Assembly: GCA_046566095.1 (NCBI GenBank)
Contig: JBKHXI010000040.1
Location: 1 to 31,579, forward strand
Direction: 5' to 3'
Source of the DNA: CAMPJU01 sp046566095
Lineage (GTDB): Bacteria; Pseudomonadota; Gammaproteobacteria; Xanthomonadales; Xanthomonadaceae
DNA length: 31,579 bases
The notes beneath the pieces are model-generated. The model did no database searches, was not told the DNA's origin, and saw only the letters and a list, made by a program, of their open reading frames with translations. This document shows, in pieces, positions 7,396 through 14,134 of the stretch. Within the stretch, counting starts at the first letter, position 1, and the number at the start of each line of letters is the position of its first letter. Position numbers and translations under genes: made by a program.

Positions 7396-8093
7396 CAACG
7401 GGTGCCGTACAGGACGATGGTCTTGCCGCGGGCGTGCAGCTTGCCGTCGGCCTGCAGCTTCTTCAGCACCCGGCCGGCCATCTCGCGCGAGCAGCCGACC
7501 AGCCGCGAGATCTCCTGGCGCGACACCCGGATCTGGGTGCCGTCCGGGTGGCTCATCGCCTCCGGCTCCTGGGCCAGGTCGTGCAGGGTGCGCACGATCC
7601 GGTCGGTGACGTCGAGGAAGGCCAGGCGCCCGGCCTTGCGGCTGGTGTTGAGCAGCCGCCGCGAGATCTGCGCCCCGATCGCCCAGACCAGGCGCGGCGC
7701 GTCGATCGCCAGCGACCCGGTCATCAGCTGGTACAGGCGCTCGTAGCCGATCTCGGCCAGCTCGCAGGGGGTGCGGGTGCGCAGCGCCACCTCGCGCTGC
7801 TCGGTCTCGATGAACAGTCCCAGCTCGCCGACGAACTCGCCCGGGCCCAGGTAGCCCAGCACCAGCTCCTGCCCGTCCTCCTCCTCGGTGATGATGCTCA
7901 CCGAGCCGCTGACGATGTAGTACAGGGTGCCGGCCGGGTCGCCCGGGCGGAACACGTCGGTGCGGGTGGGGTAGCGGCGGCGGTGGCAGTGCGCCAGGAA
8001 GCGCTCGATCACGGCGGCGTCCGGCGCAAGCGGGCTGGAGAAGTTGCGCAGCGGCTTGAGGTGCTCGGCGATGATCGGGTTCATGGCGGGCAT
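7395..8093 (-). CDS. clp: Clp, CRP-like c-di-GMP-responsive global transcription regulator
   Basis: The protein (232 aa) matches Xanthomonas Clp over nearly its entire length: HRRRYPTRTDVFRPGDPAG, the cNMP-fold segment GPGEFVGELGLFIE, and the helix-turn-helix RVSRQEISRLVGCSREMAGR followed by VLKKLQADGKLHARGKT. In Xanthomonas, Clp activates virulence, exoenzyme and exopolysaccharide genes, and c-di-GMP binding blocks DNA binding; the Glu reported as important there (E99) is kept as Glu101 in REV. The typical CRP cAMP-binding residues are not expected in this subgroup. The start could be the ATG at Met1 or at Met4; the N-terminus before residue 27 differs from Xanthomonas. A candidate promoter lies just upstream, and the acetyltransferase gene follows with a 1-nt overlap. 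Confidence 0.95.
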   Translation of the reverse strand: MPAMNPIIAEHLKPLRNFSSPLAPDAAVIERFLAHCHRRRYPTRTDVFRPGDPAGTLYYIVSGSVSIITEEEDGQELVLGYLGPGEFVGELGLFIETEQREVALRTRTPCELAEIGYERLYQLMTGSLAIDAPRLVWAIGAQISRRLLNTSRKAGRLAFLDVTDRIVRTLHDLAQEPEAMSHPDGTQIRVSRQEISRLVGCSREMAGRVLKKLQADGKLHARGKTIVLYGTR

Positions 8094-8111
8094 CGTCGGT
8101 GCGGTCGCCGA

Positions 8112-8140
8112 AGCTTAGGCGCAACCGGGGCGCGCGGCAA
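8112..8140 (-). promoter_or_regulatory. candidate clp promoter
   Basis: On the minus strand, TTGCCG (8135-8140) and TAAGCT (8112-8117) are separated by exactly 17 nt, ending 18 nt before the first clp ATG. The -10 match is modest. The intergenic region is shared with divergent speD. Confidence 0.35.
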
Positions 8141-8217
8141 ACCCGGCGCCGGCGCCGTGGAAGCCCGGGCGGCTTTGCCGCATAATCGCGCCCCTCGCCG
8201 TACCCCGGGACACCGCC

Positions 8218-9006
8218 GTGGTCAAGCCGCTGCCGCGCCTGAAGCTCCAGGGCTTCAACAACCTGACCAAGGCCCTGTCGTTCAACATCTACGACGTCGC
8301 CTACGCGGTGTCCGAGGACGAGCGCCAGCGCTACATCCAGTACATCGACGAGGCCTACAACGCCGACCGGCTCACCCAGATCCTCACCGACGTGGCCGAG
8401 ATCATCGGCGCCAACATCCTCAACATCGCCCGCCAGGACTACGACCCGCAGGGCGCGTCGGTGACCATCCTCATTTCCGAGGAGCCGGTGATCGACCGCA
8501 AGGACGCCAAGGGCGTGATCTCCGACGCGGTGGTCGCGCACCTGGACAAGTCGCACATCACCGTGCACACCTACCCGGAGACCCACCCGCACGGCGGCAT
8601 CGCCACCTTCCGCGCCGACATCGACGTGGCCACCTGCGGCGTGATCTCGCCGCTGAAGGCCCTGAACTACCTGATCGAGAGCCTGGAGTCGGACATCGTC
8701 ATCATGGACTACCGGGTGCGCGGCTTCACCCGCGACGTCAAGGGCCGCAAGCACTACATCGACCACAAGATCAACTCGATCCAGGACTACCTGGCCAAGA
8801 ACATCCGCGCCCGCTACGAGATGTTCGACGTCAACGTCTACCAGGAGAACATCTTCCACACGAAGATGCACCTGAAGAACTTCGACCTGGACCAGTACCT
8901 GTTCGAGGAACAGGCCAAGAACCTGTCGTTCAAGGAACGGATGAAGATCGAGGCGCTGCTCAAGCGCGAGATCGAGGAACTGTTCCACGGCCGCAACCTG
9001 CTCTGA
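8218..9006 (+). CDS. speD: S-adenosylmethionine decarboxylase proenzyme
   Basis: The protein (262 aa) is of the long E. coli SpeD type and decarboxylates AdoMet to give the aminopropyl donor for spermidine synthesis. The self-cleavage site is the Lys-Ser bond in HLDKSHITVHTYPE: Ser112 becomes the pyruvoyl cofactor, the same residue number as in E. coli. The downstream blocks ATCGVISPLKALNYLIESLE, DYRVRGFTRD and VNVYQENIFHTKM are highly conserved. The start is GTG 8218; no nearby ATG fits and the alignment with E. coli starts here. It is divergent from clp, with 124 nt between them, and is followed by a repeat cluster. speE is not in the window. Confidence 0.96.
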   Translation: MVKPLPRLKLQGFNNLTKALSFNIYDVAYAVSEDERQRYIQYIDEAYNADRLTQILTDVAEIIGANILNIARQDYDPQGASVTILISEEPVIDRKDAKGVISDAVVAHLDKSHITVHTYPETHPHGGIATFRADIDVATCGVISPLKALNYLIESLESDIVIMDYRVRGFTRDVKGRKHYIDHKINSIQDYLAKNIRARYEMFDVNVYQENIFHTKMHLKNFDLDQYLFEEQAKNLSFKERMKIEALLKREIEELFHGRNLL

Positions 9007-9065
9007 GCCCTGCAGGCCCGCAGGACCTCGGGGCGCTTCTTCCGCGGCCCCGGTTCCCGCGCGGG

Positions 9066-9235
9066 ATCGCGCCCAAGGGGCGCTCCGACGAAGCAAGCCG
9101 TTCGGCCACGCGCCCGTAGGAGCGCCCCTTGGGCGCGACCCCGCGCCGCCGATTTCCGCGGGCGGTCGCGGGCAAGGCCCGCTCCTACGGACGTGGGGCT
9201 GAACGCCGTCGCAGGAGCGCCCCTTGGGCGCGACC
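9066..9235. repeat. cluster of four GTAG-headed REP-like repeats
   Basis: Four copies alternate in orientation: minus at 9066-9090 (head decayed to GACG), plus at 9115-9140, minus at 9164-9190 (GGGCAAGGCCC subtype, intact CTAC head) and plus at 9208-9235 (head decayed to GCAG). They form two tail-to-tail inverted pairs filling most of the 262-nt gap between the convergent speD and coq7 genes. Nothing else is seen in the gap. Confidence 0.88.
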
Positions 9236-9268
9236 CGCGCGGCGCCCCCGGCCACGGCCGCACATCCG

Positions 9269-9907
9269 TCAGATCCGGTAGGCGACCGCCTTCATCAATC
9301 GCGAGGCCGCGGCCATCAGCGACGGCAGCGGCGGCGGCAGCGCGCGTGCGCCCTGCGCCTCGGCCCGCGCGGCGTGGCGGGCCTCGTCGGCCTTCATCGT
9401 GCGCAGGATCGCGCGGCTGCGGGCGTCGGCGGCCGGCAGCCGCTGCAGGTGCTCGTCCAGGTGCGCCTCGACCTGGCGCTCGGTCTCGACCACGAAGCCC
9501 AAGTTCCAGCCGTCGCCGCGCAGCCCGGCCAGCGCGCCGATGGTCCAGCCGCCGGCGTACCACAGCGGGTTGAGCAGGCTCGGGCGGTCGTCGAGCTCGG
9601 CCAGCCGCTGCGCGCACCAGGCCAGGTGGTCGGTTTCCTCCTGGGCGGCGGCGAGCAGGTGTTCGCGCGTCGCGCCGTCGCGCGCGACCGCGGCCTGGCC
9701 GACGTACAGGGCCTGCGCGCAGACCTCGCCGACGTGGTTGATCCGCATCAGGCCGGCGGCGTGGCGGCGCTCGTCCTCGTCCAGTACCACCTCCGGTTCG
9801 GCCGCGCCGGGGCTGGGACGCTCGGCATGGACCGCGCCGGCGACGGTGCCCAGCGCGTTCTGGGCGGCGTCGAGCAGGCGGTCGAGCGGGGTGAGGCGGC
9901 GCTGCAT
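9269..9907 (-). CDS. coq7: 3-demethoxyubiquinol 3-hydroxylase (Coq7/CAT5 family)
   Basis: The protein (212 aa) is a membrane-bound di-iron hydroxylase of late ubiquinone synthesis. The carboxylate-bridged di-iron ligands are visible: Glu in NHVGEV (residue 61), Glu91 and His94 in EETDH, then Glu residues in VETERQVEAHL and the final E-x-x-H in KADEARHAA. Hydrophobic segments around SLLNPLWYAGGWTIGALAG fit membrane association. Xanthomonads commonly use Coq7 rather than or beside UbiF. The length and start (ATG at 9907) are as expected. It lies downstream of the GlcF-like gene on the same strand, with a 153-nt gap containing a palindromic repeat. Confidence 0.95.
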   Translation of the reverse strand: MQRRLTPLDRLLDAAQNALGTVAGAVHAERPSPGAAEPEVVLDEDERRHAAGLMRINHVGEVCAQALYVGQAAVARDGATREHLLAAAQEETDHLAWCAQRLAELDDRPSLLNPLWYAGGWTIGALAGLRGDGWNLGFVVETERQVEAHLDEHLQRLPAADARSRAILRTMKADEARHAARAEAQGARALPPPLPSLMAAASRLMKAVAYRI

Positions 9908-10016
9908 GCGCCCAGTCTAGCCGTGGGCCGCGAGGGCGTCATGGCTTGCGCTGCCGGGGGACGGGTTCGTGCCGGGTGAGAGGCCTGCCCTGCGATGCTG
10001 CCCGTTCGCTTGCCCT

Positions 10017-10079
10017 GTCGTCCCGAGCGAAGCGAGGGACCTGCTTGCAAAGCGGATTGCTCACTGCGTTCGGAATGAC
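10017..10079. repeat. 63-bp imperfect palindrome (GTCATTCCGAGCG family)
   Basis: The left arm GTCGTCCCGAGCGAAGCGAG and the reverse complement of the right arm, GTCATTCCGAACGCAGTGAG, are near-identical around a short centre (about ACCTGCTTGCAAAGCGGA). The same palindrome core occurs at 18706-18792 and 22032-22093, and a half copy lies at 10899-10932. The TGA stop of the iron-sulfur gene (10061-10063) and its last five codons (SFRTQ) lie inside the right arm. Confidence 0.88.
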
Positions 10080-11440
10080 AGCGGGTGGGGGGTGGCTTGG
10101 GAAAGCGGCAGGCCGCAAGCTGCGGCGCGGGACGACGGGGTCGGGTCCGGCTCAAGGCAGCCGGCCAGGAACTCGAGCGGATGCTCCACCGGCAGGGCGG
10201 TGCCGTTGGCCAGGTGCAGGCGGCAGCCGATGTTGGCGCTGAGCAGGCGGCTGGCGCCGCTGGCCTGCAGCTGGGCCAGCAGCGGGGCGCGGAAGGCGGC
10301 GGCGCGGGCGGGGTCGACCAGCATCGTGCTGCCGGCGGCGCCGCAGCAGCCGAAGCCGCGGCCGGCCGGGTCGGCGTCGAGTTCGACCACCTCCAGGCCC
10401 GGTACCCGCGCCAGCAGGGCGCGGGTCGCGGCCTCGCTGCCGACCACGCTGCGCTGGGTGCAGGGCAGGTACAGGGCGACGCGCTCGCGGGTTTCTCGGA
10501 ACTGCAGTGCCGCCGCGTGGGCAGCGAGGAAGTCGAGCGCATCGGTGGCGGTACCGGCCGGCAGCGCCGCGGCGAGCGACTCGTGGCATCCGCTGGCCAG
10601 GGTCAGCACACGCCGATGGCCTGCGAAGGCGGCGGCATTGGCCGCGGCCAGCCGCGCGGCGGCTTCGGTGTCGCCGGCATGGGCATGCAGGGCGCCGCAG
10701 CAGCCCTGGCCGTGGGGGGGCGCCACCGTCGCCCCGGCCGCCGCGCACAGCCTGGTCACCGCCGCCCGCAGCGCGCCTTCGTAGACGCCGGCGACGCAGC
10801 CCACGAACAGCGCCGCCTGTCCCGGCGCCTGCGGCGGATCGACGGGCCGATCGCGCGCCGCCGCCCCTGCAGCCGGGCCTGTGCCGCCCCCGCCTCCGGT
10901 CGTCCCGAGCGCAGCGAGGGACCTGCTTGCGGGCCGCGATCCGTCCCGCGACTGGAAGGCCGCCGCGGCCGCCCGTGGCGGCACAGGCGGCCGCGGCAGG
11001 CGCCGCAGGCCCGGCGGCAGCAGGGGCCAGGCCAGCCGGTAGGCGGCCAGGAGCCCCCGCAGCAGCCGCGGACGCTCGACCAGCCGCTCCAGCAGGCGCT
11101 GGTGCCAGTGCGGCGCCCGGCGCAGGCGCTGTCGGGCCCGGGCCTCCACCAGCAGCGGCCCGTAGCGGACCCCGGCCGGGCAGACCGCCTCGCAGCGGCG
11201 GCAGCCCAGGCAGCGGTCCAGGTGGGCCTCGCCGGCGGGAGTCGGGGGCGCCAGTTCCAGCGCCCAGGCCCGGGCCAGGGCGATCCGGCCGCGCGGCGAC
11301 TCGGCCTCGATGCGCTCCAGCGCATAGGTCGGGCAGGCCGGCAGGCACAGGCCGCATTGCACGCACTGGTCGGCGAGCGCGACCAGGGTGTCGGTGGCCA
11401 GGGCGGGGTGGTCGGCGGGGCGGGGGGCGGCCTCGGGCAT
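10061..11440 (-). CDS. (Fe-S)-binding protein, GlcF-like glycolate oxidase iron-sulfur subunit
   Basis: The protein (459 aa) has two N-terminal [4Fe-4S] motifs (Cys26/29/32/36 in CVQCGLCLPACP; Cys77/80/83/87 in CLGCRRCEAVCP), followed by two cysteine-rich CCG domains (QGCCGALHAHAGD and GFGCCGAAGS). This matches GlcF, the electron-transfer subunit of glycolate oxidase, and related heterodisulfide-reductase-like subunits. No glcD or glcE partner lies nearby, so the partner and substrate are unknown. It is about 50 aa longer than E. coli GlcF. Part of the excess is a linker at about residues 150-205, where residues about 170-181 are translated from half of a palindromic repeat; the C-terminal SFRTQ and stop come from another copy. 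The start is ATG at 11440; the frame is open further upstream but would run into the rplM promoter region. Confidence 0.88.
   Translation of the reverse strand: MPEAAPRPADHPALATDTLVALADQCVQCGLCLPACPTYALERIEAESPRGRIALARAWALELAPPTPAGEAHLDRCLGCRRCEAVCPAGVRYGPLLVEARARQRLRRAPHWHQRLLERLVERPRLLRGLLAAYRLAWPLLPPGLRRLPRPPVPPRAAAAAFQSRDGSRPASRSLAALGTTGGGGGTGPAAGAAARDRPVDPPQAPGQAALFVGCVAGVYEGALRAAVTRLCAAAGATVAPPHGQGCCGALHAHAGDTEAAARLAAANAAAFAGHRRVLTLASGCHESLAAALPAGTATDALDFLAAHAAALQFRETRERVALYLPCTQRSVVGSEAATRALLARVPGLEVVELDADPAGRGFGCCGAAGSTMLVDPARAAAFRAPLLAQLQASGASRLLSANIGCRLHLANGTALPVEHPLEFLAGCLEPDPTPSSRAAACGLPLSQATPHPLSFRTQ
10899..10932. repeat. half copy of the 63-bp palindrome inside a coding region
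   Basis: These 34 bases repeat the left half of the palindrome at 10017-10079 almost exactly (GTCGTCCCGAGCGCAGCGAG, then GGACCTGCTTGC). They sit in frame inside the iron-sulfur gene, in the variable linker between its ferredoxin-like and CCG domains, and are translated on the minus strand as part of ASRSLAALGTT. Confidence 0.85.
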
Positions 11441-11485
11441 CGCCGGCGATGCTAGCACCGGGCCTGCCCGCAGCCCCGGCCCGGC

Positions 11486-11514
11486 TTGCGGCGCGGGCGC
11501 CCGGCCGCTATCAT
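11486..11514 (+). promoter_or_regulatory. rplM-rpsI promoter
   Basis: TTGCGG (11486-11491) and TATCAT (11509-11514) are separated by exactly 17 nt, about 100 nt upstream of rplM in an otherwise extremely GC-rich stretch. This is a good sigma-70-type match and leaves a long 5' leader, which could hold ribosomal-protein autoregulation. No clear L13-type structure was recognised. Confidence 0.6.
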
Positions 11515-11613
11515 TCCGCCTCTTTGCTCCGGCAATCACAACGCGTGGCGAAGTTCCGCGGGCCCCGGCCCGGCGCGGAACCACCCCGACCAGGCATCCA
11601 CAGCAGGCCCGCA

Positions 11614-12057
11614 ATGAAGACCCTCAGCGCCACCACATTCAGCGCCAAGAACGAGACCGTGCAGCGCGACTGGTACCTGGTCGACGCGGAGGGCAAGACC
11701 CTCGGCCGGCTCGCCGCCGAAATCGCCCGCCGCCTGCGCGGCAAGCACAAGCCCGTCTACACCCCGCACGTGGACACCGGCGACTACATCGTGGTCGTCA
11801 ACGCCGGGAAGGTGGCGGTGACCGGCAACAAGCTGGCGCAGAAGAAGTACCACCGCTTCACCGGCTACGTCGGCAACCTCAAGACCGAGACCCTGGCCCA
11901 GGCGCTGCAGCGCCACCCCGAGCGCGTGCTCGAGACCGCGGTCAAGGGCATGCTGCCGAAGAACCCGCTCGGCCGCGCCATGTACCGCAAGCTCAAGGTC
12001 TACGCCGGCCCCGAGCACCCGCACGCCGCCCAGCAGCCCCAGACCCTGGATATTTGA
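11614..12057 (+). CDS. rplM: 50S ribosomal protein L13
   Basis: The protein (147 aa) is an early-assembly protein of the large subunit that binds 23S rRNA. Typical segments are RDWYLVDAEGKTLGRLAAEI, DTGDYIVVVNAGKVAVTG, the GMLPKNPLGRAMYRKLKVY block and the C-terminal AGPEHPHAAQQP. It is a few residues longer than E. coli L13 (142) at the N-terminus (MKTLSATTFSAKNETV), a common form in this group. rpsI follows after 2 nt, the universal rplM-rpsI operon. Confidence 0.98.
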   Translation: MKTLSATTFSAKNETVQRDWYLVDAEGKTLGRLAAEIARRLRGKHKPVYTPHVDTGDYIVVVNAGKVAVTGNKLAQKKYHRFTGYVGNLKTETLAQALQRHPERVLETAVKGMLPKNPLGRAMYRKLKVYAGPEHPHAAQQPQTLDI

Positions 12058-12059
12058 CG

Positions 12060-12452
12060 ATGGCAACCACCCAGAACTACGGCACCGGCCGTCGCAAGTC
12101 CTCCACCGCCCGCGTGTTCCTGCGCAAGGGCGACGGCAAGATCACCGTCAACCAGCGCCCGCTCGACGAGTTCTTCGGACGCGAGACCGCGCGCATGATC
12201 GTGCGCCAGCCGCTGGAGCTGACCAAGTCGACCGACAAGTTCGACGTTAACGTCACCGTCGCCGGCGGCGGCACCACCGGCCAGGCCGGCGCCATCCGCC
12301 TGGGCATCGCCCGCGCGCTGGTGGAGTACGACGAGTCGCTCAAGTCCGAGCTGCGCCGCGCCGGCTTCATGACCCGCGACGCCCGCGAGGTCGAGCGCAA
12401 GAAGGTCGGCCTGCACAAGGCCCGCCGCGCCACCCAGTTCTCCAAGCGCTGA
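12060..12452 (+). CDS. rpsI: 30S ribosomal protein S9
   Basis: The protein (130 aa) has exactly the usual bacterial length. It has the N-terminal YGTGRRKSSTARVFLRKG, the central GGGTTGQAGAIRLGIARAL and the C-terminal basic tail RRATQFSKR, whose last Lys-Arg reaches the P-site tRNA in the ribosome. It is coupled to rplM (2 nt between stop and start). The operon is followed by a run of palindromes rather than a classic terminator. Confidence 0.98.
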   Translation: MATTQNYGTGRRKSSTARVFLRKGDGKITVNQRPLDEFFGRETARMIVRQPLELTKSTDKFDVNVTVAGGGTTGQAGAIRLGIARALVEYDESLKSELRRAGFMTRDAREVERKKVGLHKARRATQFSKR

Positions 12453-12494
12453 TCCCGCGCGGTACGCGCGAAACCGGCACTTAACGGAACGACA

Positions 12495-12605
12495 GCGGCA
12501 CATGGATGTGCCGCCCGGGAACAAGCTAAGCTTGTTCCCGGGAGCCGGCCCGGCTTTGCCGGGCCGGCGACGTCAAGGTCAGTCCTGGAAGGACTGATCC
12601 TTGAC
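12495..12605. repeat. array of four abutting palindromes
   Basis: Four stem-loops follow one another: A 12495-12514 (GCGGCACAT-GG-ATGTGCCGC); B 12514-12542 (14-bp arms CCCGGGAACAAGCT around a single A); C 12544-12568 (11-bp arms GCCGGCCCGGC around TTT); D 12572-12605 (14-nt arms starting GTCAAGGTCAGTCC, one bulge, loop TGGAA). A and B share one base, and gaps between the others are 1-3 nt. There is no U tract. It may serve as a terminator complex for rplM-rpsI, an mRNA 3' stabiliser or a compound repeat. Confidence 0.9.
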
Positions 12606-12625
12606 TACAACGCTTGACTACAACG
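12600..12625 (+). repeat. 13-bp tandem duplication just before tRNA-Gln
   Basis: CTTGACTACAACG occurs twice in direct tandem, ending 2 nt before the tRNA 5' end. Part of the first unit is also the right foot of palindrome D. It contains TTGAC and TACAAC promoter-like words, but the spacing does not give a normal sigma-70 promoter. Confidence 0.85.
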
Positions 12626-12627
12626 CT

Positions 12628-12702
12628 AGCCCCGTCGCCAAGTGGTAAGGCACCTGACTCTGACTCAGGCATTCGGTGGTTCGAATCCATCCGGGGCTGC
12701 CA
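12628..12702 (+). tRNA. tRNA-Gln (anticodon CUG)
   Basis: This 75-nt gene folds as a full cloverleaf. The acceptor stem is AGCCCCG/CGGGGCT with discriminator G and an encoded CCA. The D arm is TCGCCAAGTGGTAAGGCA. The anticodon stem CCTGA/TCAGG encloses loop CTCTGAC, giving anticodon CTG (reads CAG). The T arm is GGTGG/CCATC with loop TTCGAAT. The weak first pair A1-U72 agrees with tRNA-Gln identity. No integrase gene or duplicated tRNA 3' end was seen, so it is not marked by an integrated element here. Confidence 0.96.
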
Positions 12703-12741
12703 ATTCCGCCCGCCGTCCGCGCCCCGACGGCCGGCAACGCA

Positions 12742-12770
12742 CCGAAGGCCCGCCATGCGCGGGCCTTCGG
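12742..12770 (+). terminator. hairpin terminator downstream of tRNA-Gln
   Basis: A perfect 12-bp stem (CCGAAGGCCCGC with its complement) closes a 5-nt loop, 40 nt after the tRNA CCA end. It is followed by CGTTCC rather than a real T tract. Its position and stability suggest tRNA transcription ends here; efficiency without U residues is uncertain. Confidence 0.5.
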
Positions 12771-12848
12771 CGTTCCGGGGGGAAGCGTTACCGAGGGGGT
12801 ATTCCGGGGCGGGTGGGCGCCACGCGGTCCGCGGGCCGCCGGCGCCAC

Positions 12849-13064
12849 TCAGCGGCGGCTGCGGCCCGCGTCCGGGGCCGGCTCCGCGTCCAGGTGCACG
12901 TCGTGCCAGCTGCGCGCACGCACCGTGTCCACCGGCGCCCACTGCGAGGGCGCGAACATGTCCATGGCCACGCTGCCGTACCCCTGCCGCCCGTCGCCGG
13001 CGCCGGGCTCGGGCTCGTCGGCCACGAGGGAAGTCCAGAGGTAGTCGCGCGCGGCTGGGATCAT
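12849..13064 (-). CDS. small hypothetical protein next to ku
   Basis: This is a 71-residue acidic/aromatic protein (start MIPAARDYLWTSLVADEP, end DAEPAPDAGRSRR). I do not recognise the family. I think it is real because almost every codon ends in G or C with the preferred codons of this genome, and the composition is protein-like (three Trp, many Asp/Glu), unlike the Arg/Pro-rich chance frames around it. There is no signal peptide or membrane segment. The ribosome binding site is weak. It is divergent from ku, with 170 nt between the starts, and convergent with tRNA-Gln. Confidence 0.55.
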   Translation of the reverse strand: MIPAARDYLWTSLVADEPEPGAGDGRQGYGSVAMDMFAPSQWAPVDTVRARSWHDVHLDAEPAPDAGRSRR

Positions 13065-13234
13065 GGCGGGGGCCTGGCGGCGGTCGCGCGCGTACGCGGA
13101 CCTTCGGGGGAGGGGCCGTTGTAGGCCGGCCGGCGTTAGGCCGGCGTCACGGGGCGCTGAACAGGGCGCGGCTCACGGTCGCGTCACGCCGCCGCGCCAG
13201 ACTGGCAGACCGAATCCCGCCGCAGGAGCCCGCC

Positions 13235-14134
13235 ATGCCCGCCGCGATCTGGACCGGCACCCTGTCCTTCGGCCTGCTGCATGTGCCGGTGAAGCTCATG
13301 TCCGGCGAGCGGTCGGTCGACCTGCAGTTCCGCATGCTCGACGCGCGCGACAACGCACCGATCCGCTACGAGCGGGTCAACTCCGAAACCGGCGAGGAAG
13401 TGCCCTGGAAGGACATCGTCAAGGCCTTCGAGTACGACAAGGGAAGCTACGTCGTGCTCGACCCCGACGACATCAAGGCCGCCGCCAGCGAGGGCAGGGA
13501 CGCGGTGGAGATCGAGGCCTTCGTCGACCTGGCCGACATCGGCCTGCGGCACTTCGAGAAGCCCTACGTGCTGGTGCCGGGCAAGAAGGCCGAGAAGGGC
13601 TACGTGCTGCTGCGCGAGACCCTGCGCAGGACCGGCAAGGCGGGTGTGGCGCGGGTGGTCGTGCGCCAGCGCGAGTACCTGTCCGCGGTCGTGCCCCACG
13701 ATGATGCGCTGGTGCTGATCCTGCTGCGCTACCAGCAGGAACTGGTCGACCTGGGCGAGTTCAAGCTGCCGCAGGGCAAGCCCTCCGACTACCGGGTCTC
13801 GCCCAGGGAAATCGAGATGGCGACCCGGCTGGTCGAGTCGATGTCGGTGCCGTGGGATCCCGACGACTACATCGACGACTACCGCCAGCGCCTGCGCGCC
13901 ATCATCGACAAGCGCATGAAGAGCGAGGGCGTGGTGGCGCCCGAGGTCGACGACGAGATCGAGCGCGAAGGCATCGCCACCAATGTGGTGGACTTCGAGA
14001 GCCTGCTGAAGAAGAGCATCGCCGACAACAAGCGCACGCCGGCGCGGAAGGCCGCCCCGGCCCGCAAGGCCCCGGCCAAGAAGGCGCGCAAGGCCGCGAA
14101 GAAGCCGGCGGCGAAGAAGAGGAAATCGGCCTGA
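13235..14134 (+). CDS. ku: non-homologous end-joining protein Ku
   Basis: The protein (299 aa) is a bacterial Ku. It forms a homodimeric ring on double-strand break ends and recruits LigD. It begins with the typical IWTGTLSFGLLHVPVKL and keeps the core (Y-E-R-V, FEKPYVLVPGKKAEKGYVLLRE, VVRQREYLSAVVP). The C-terminal 40 residues are a Lys/Ala/Pro tail (KAAPARKAPAKKARKAAKKP and on), the DNA-binding/LigD-stimulating extension seen in many bacterial Ku proteins. ATG 13235 has GCAGGAG 8 nt upstream. Its TGA stop overlaps the apparent CTG start of ligD. Confidence 0.97.
   Translation: MPAAIWTGTLSFGLLHVPVKLMSGERSVDLQFRMLDARDNAPIRYERVNSETGEEVPWKDIVKAFEYDKGSYVVLDPDDIKAAASEGRDAVEIEAFVDLADIGLRHFEKPYVLVPGKKAEKGYVLLRETLRRTGKAGVARVVVRQREYLSAVVPHDDALVLILLRYQQELVDLGEFKLPQGKPSDYRVSPREIEMATRLVESMSVPWDPDDYIDDYRQRLRAIIDKRMKSEGVVAPEVDDEIEREGIATNVVDFESLLKKSIADNKRTPARKAAPARKAPAKKARKAAKKPAAKKRKSA

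Noticed and set aside
9066..9235. CRISPR array
   Set aside because: The repeats alternate in orientation, have unequal spacing and are shared with other intergenic sites; no cas genes are present.
6934..9255. A 773-codon minus-strand frame spanning the acetyltransferase, clp and speD
   Set aside because: Only its last 153 codons are the real acetyltransferase. The rest is antisense to speD and out of frame with clp, without domain signals.
12600..12625. A sigma-70 promoter for tRNA-Gln in the tandem duplication
   Set aside because: TTGACT and TACAAC occur, but no pair has acceptable 16-18 nt spacing that places the start before the tRNA 5' end.
12628..12702. tRNA-Gln as an attachment site of an integrated element
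   Set aside because: No integrase or phage gene follows, no second copy of the tRNA 3' end was seen in the window, and the downstream genes are chromosomal NHEJ genes.
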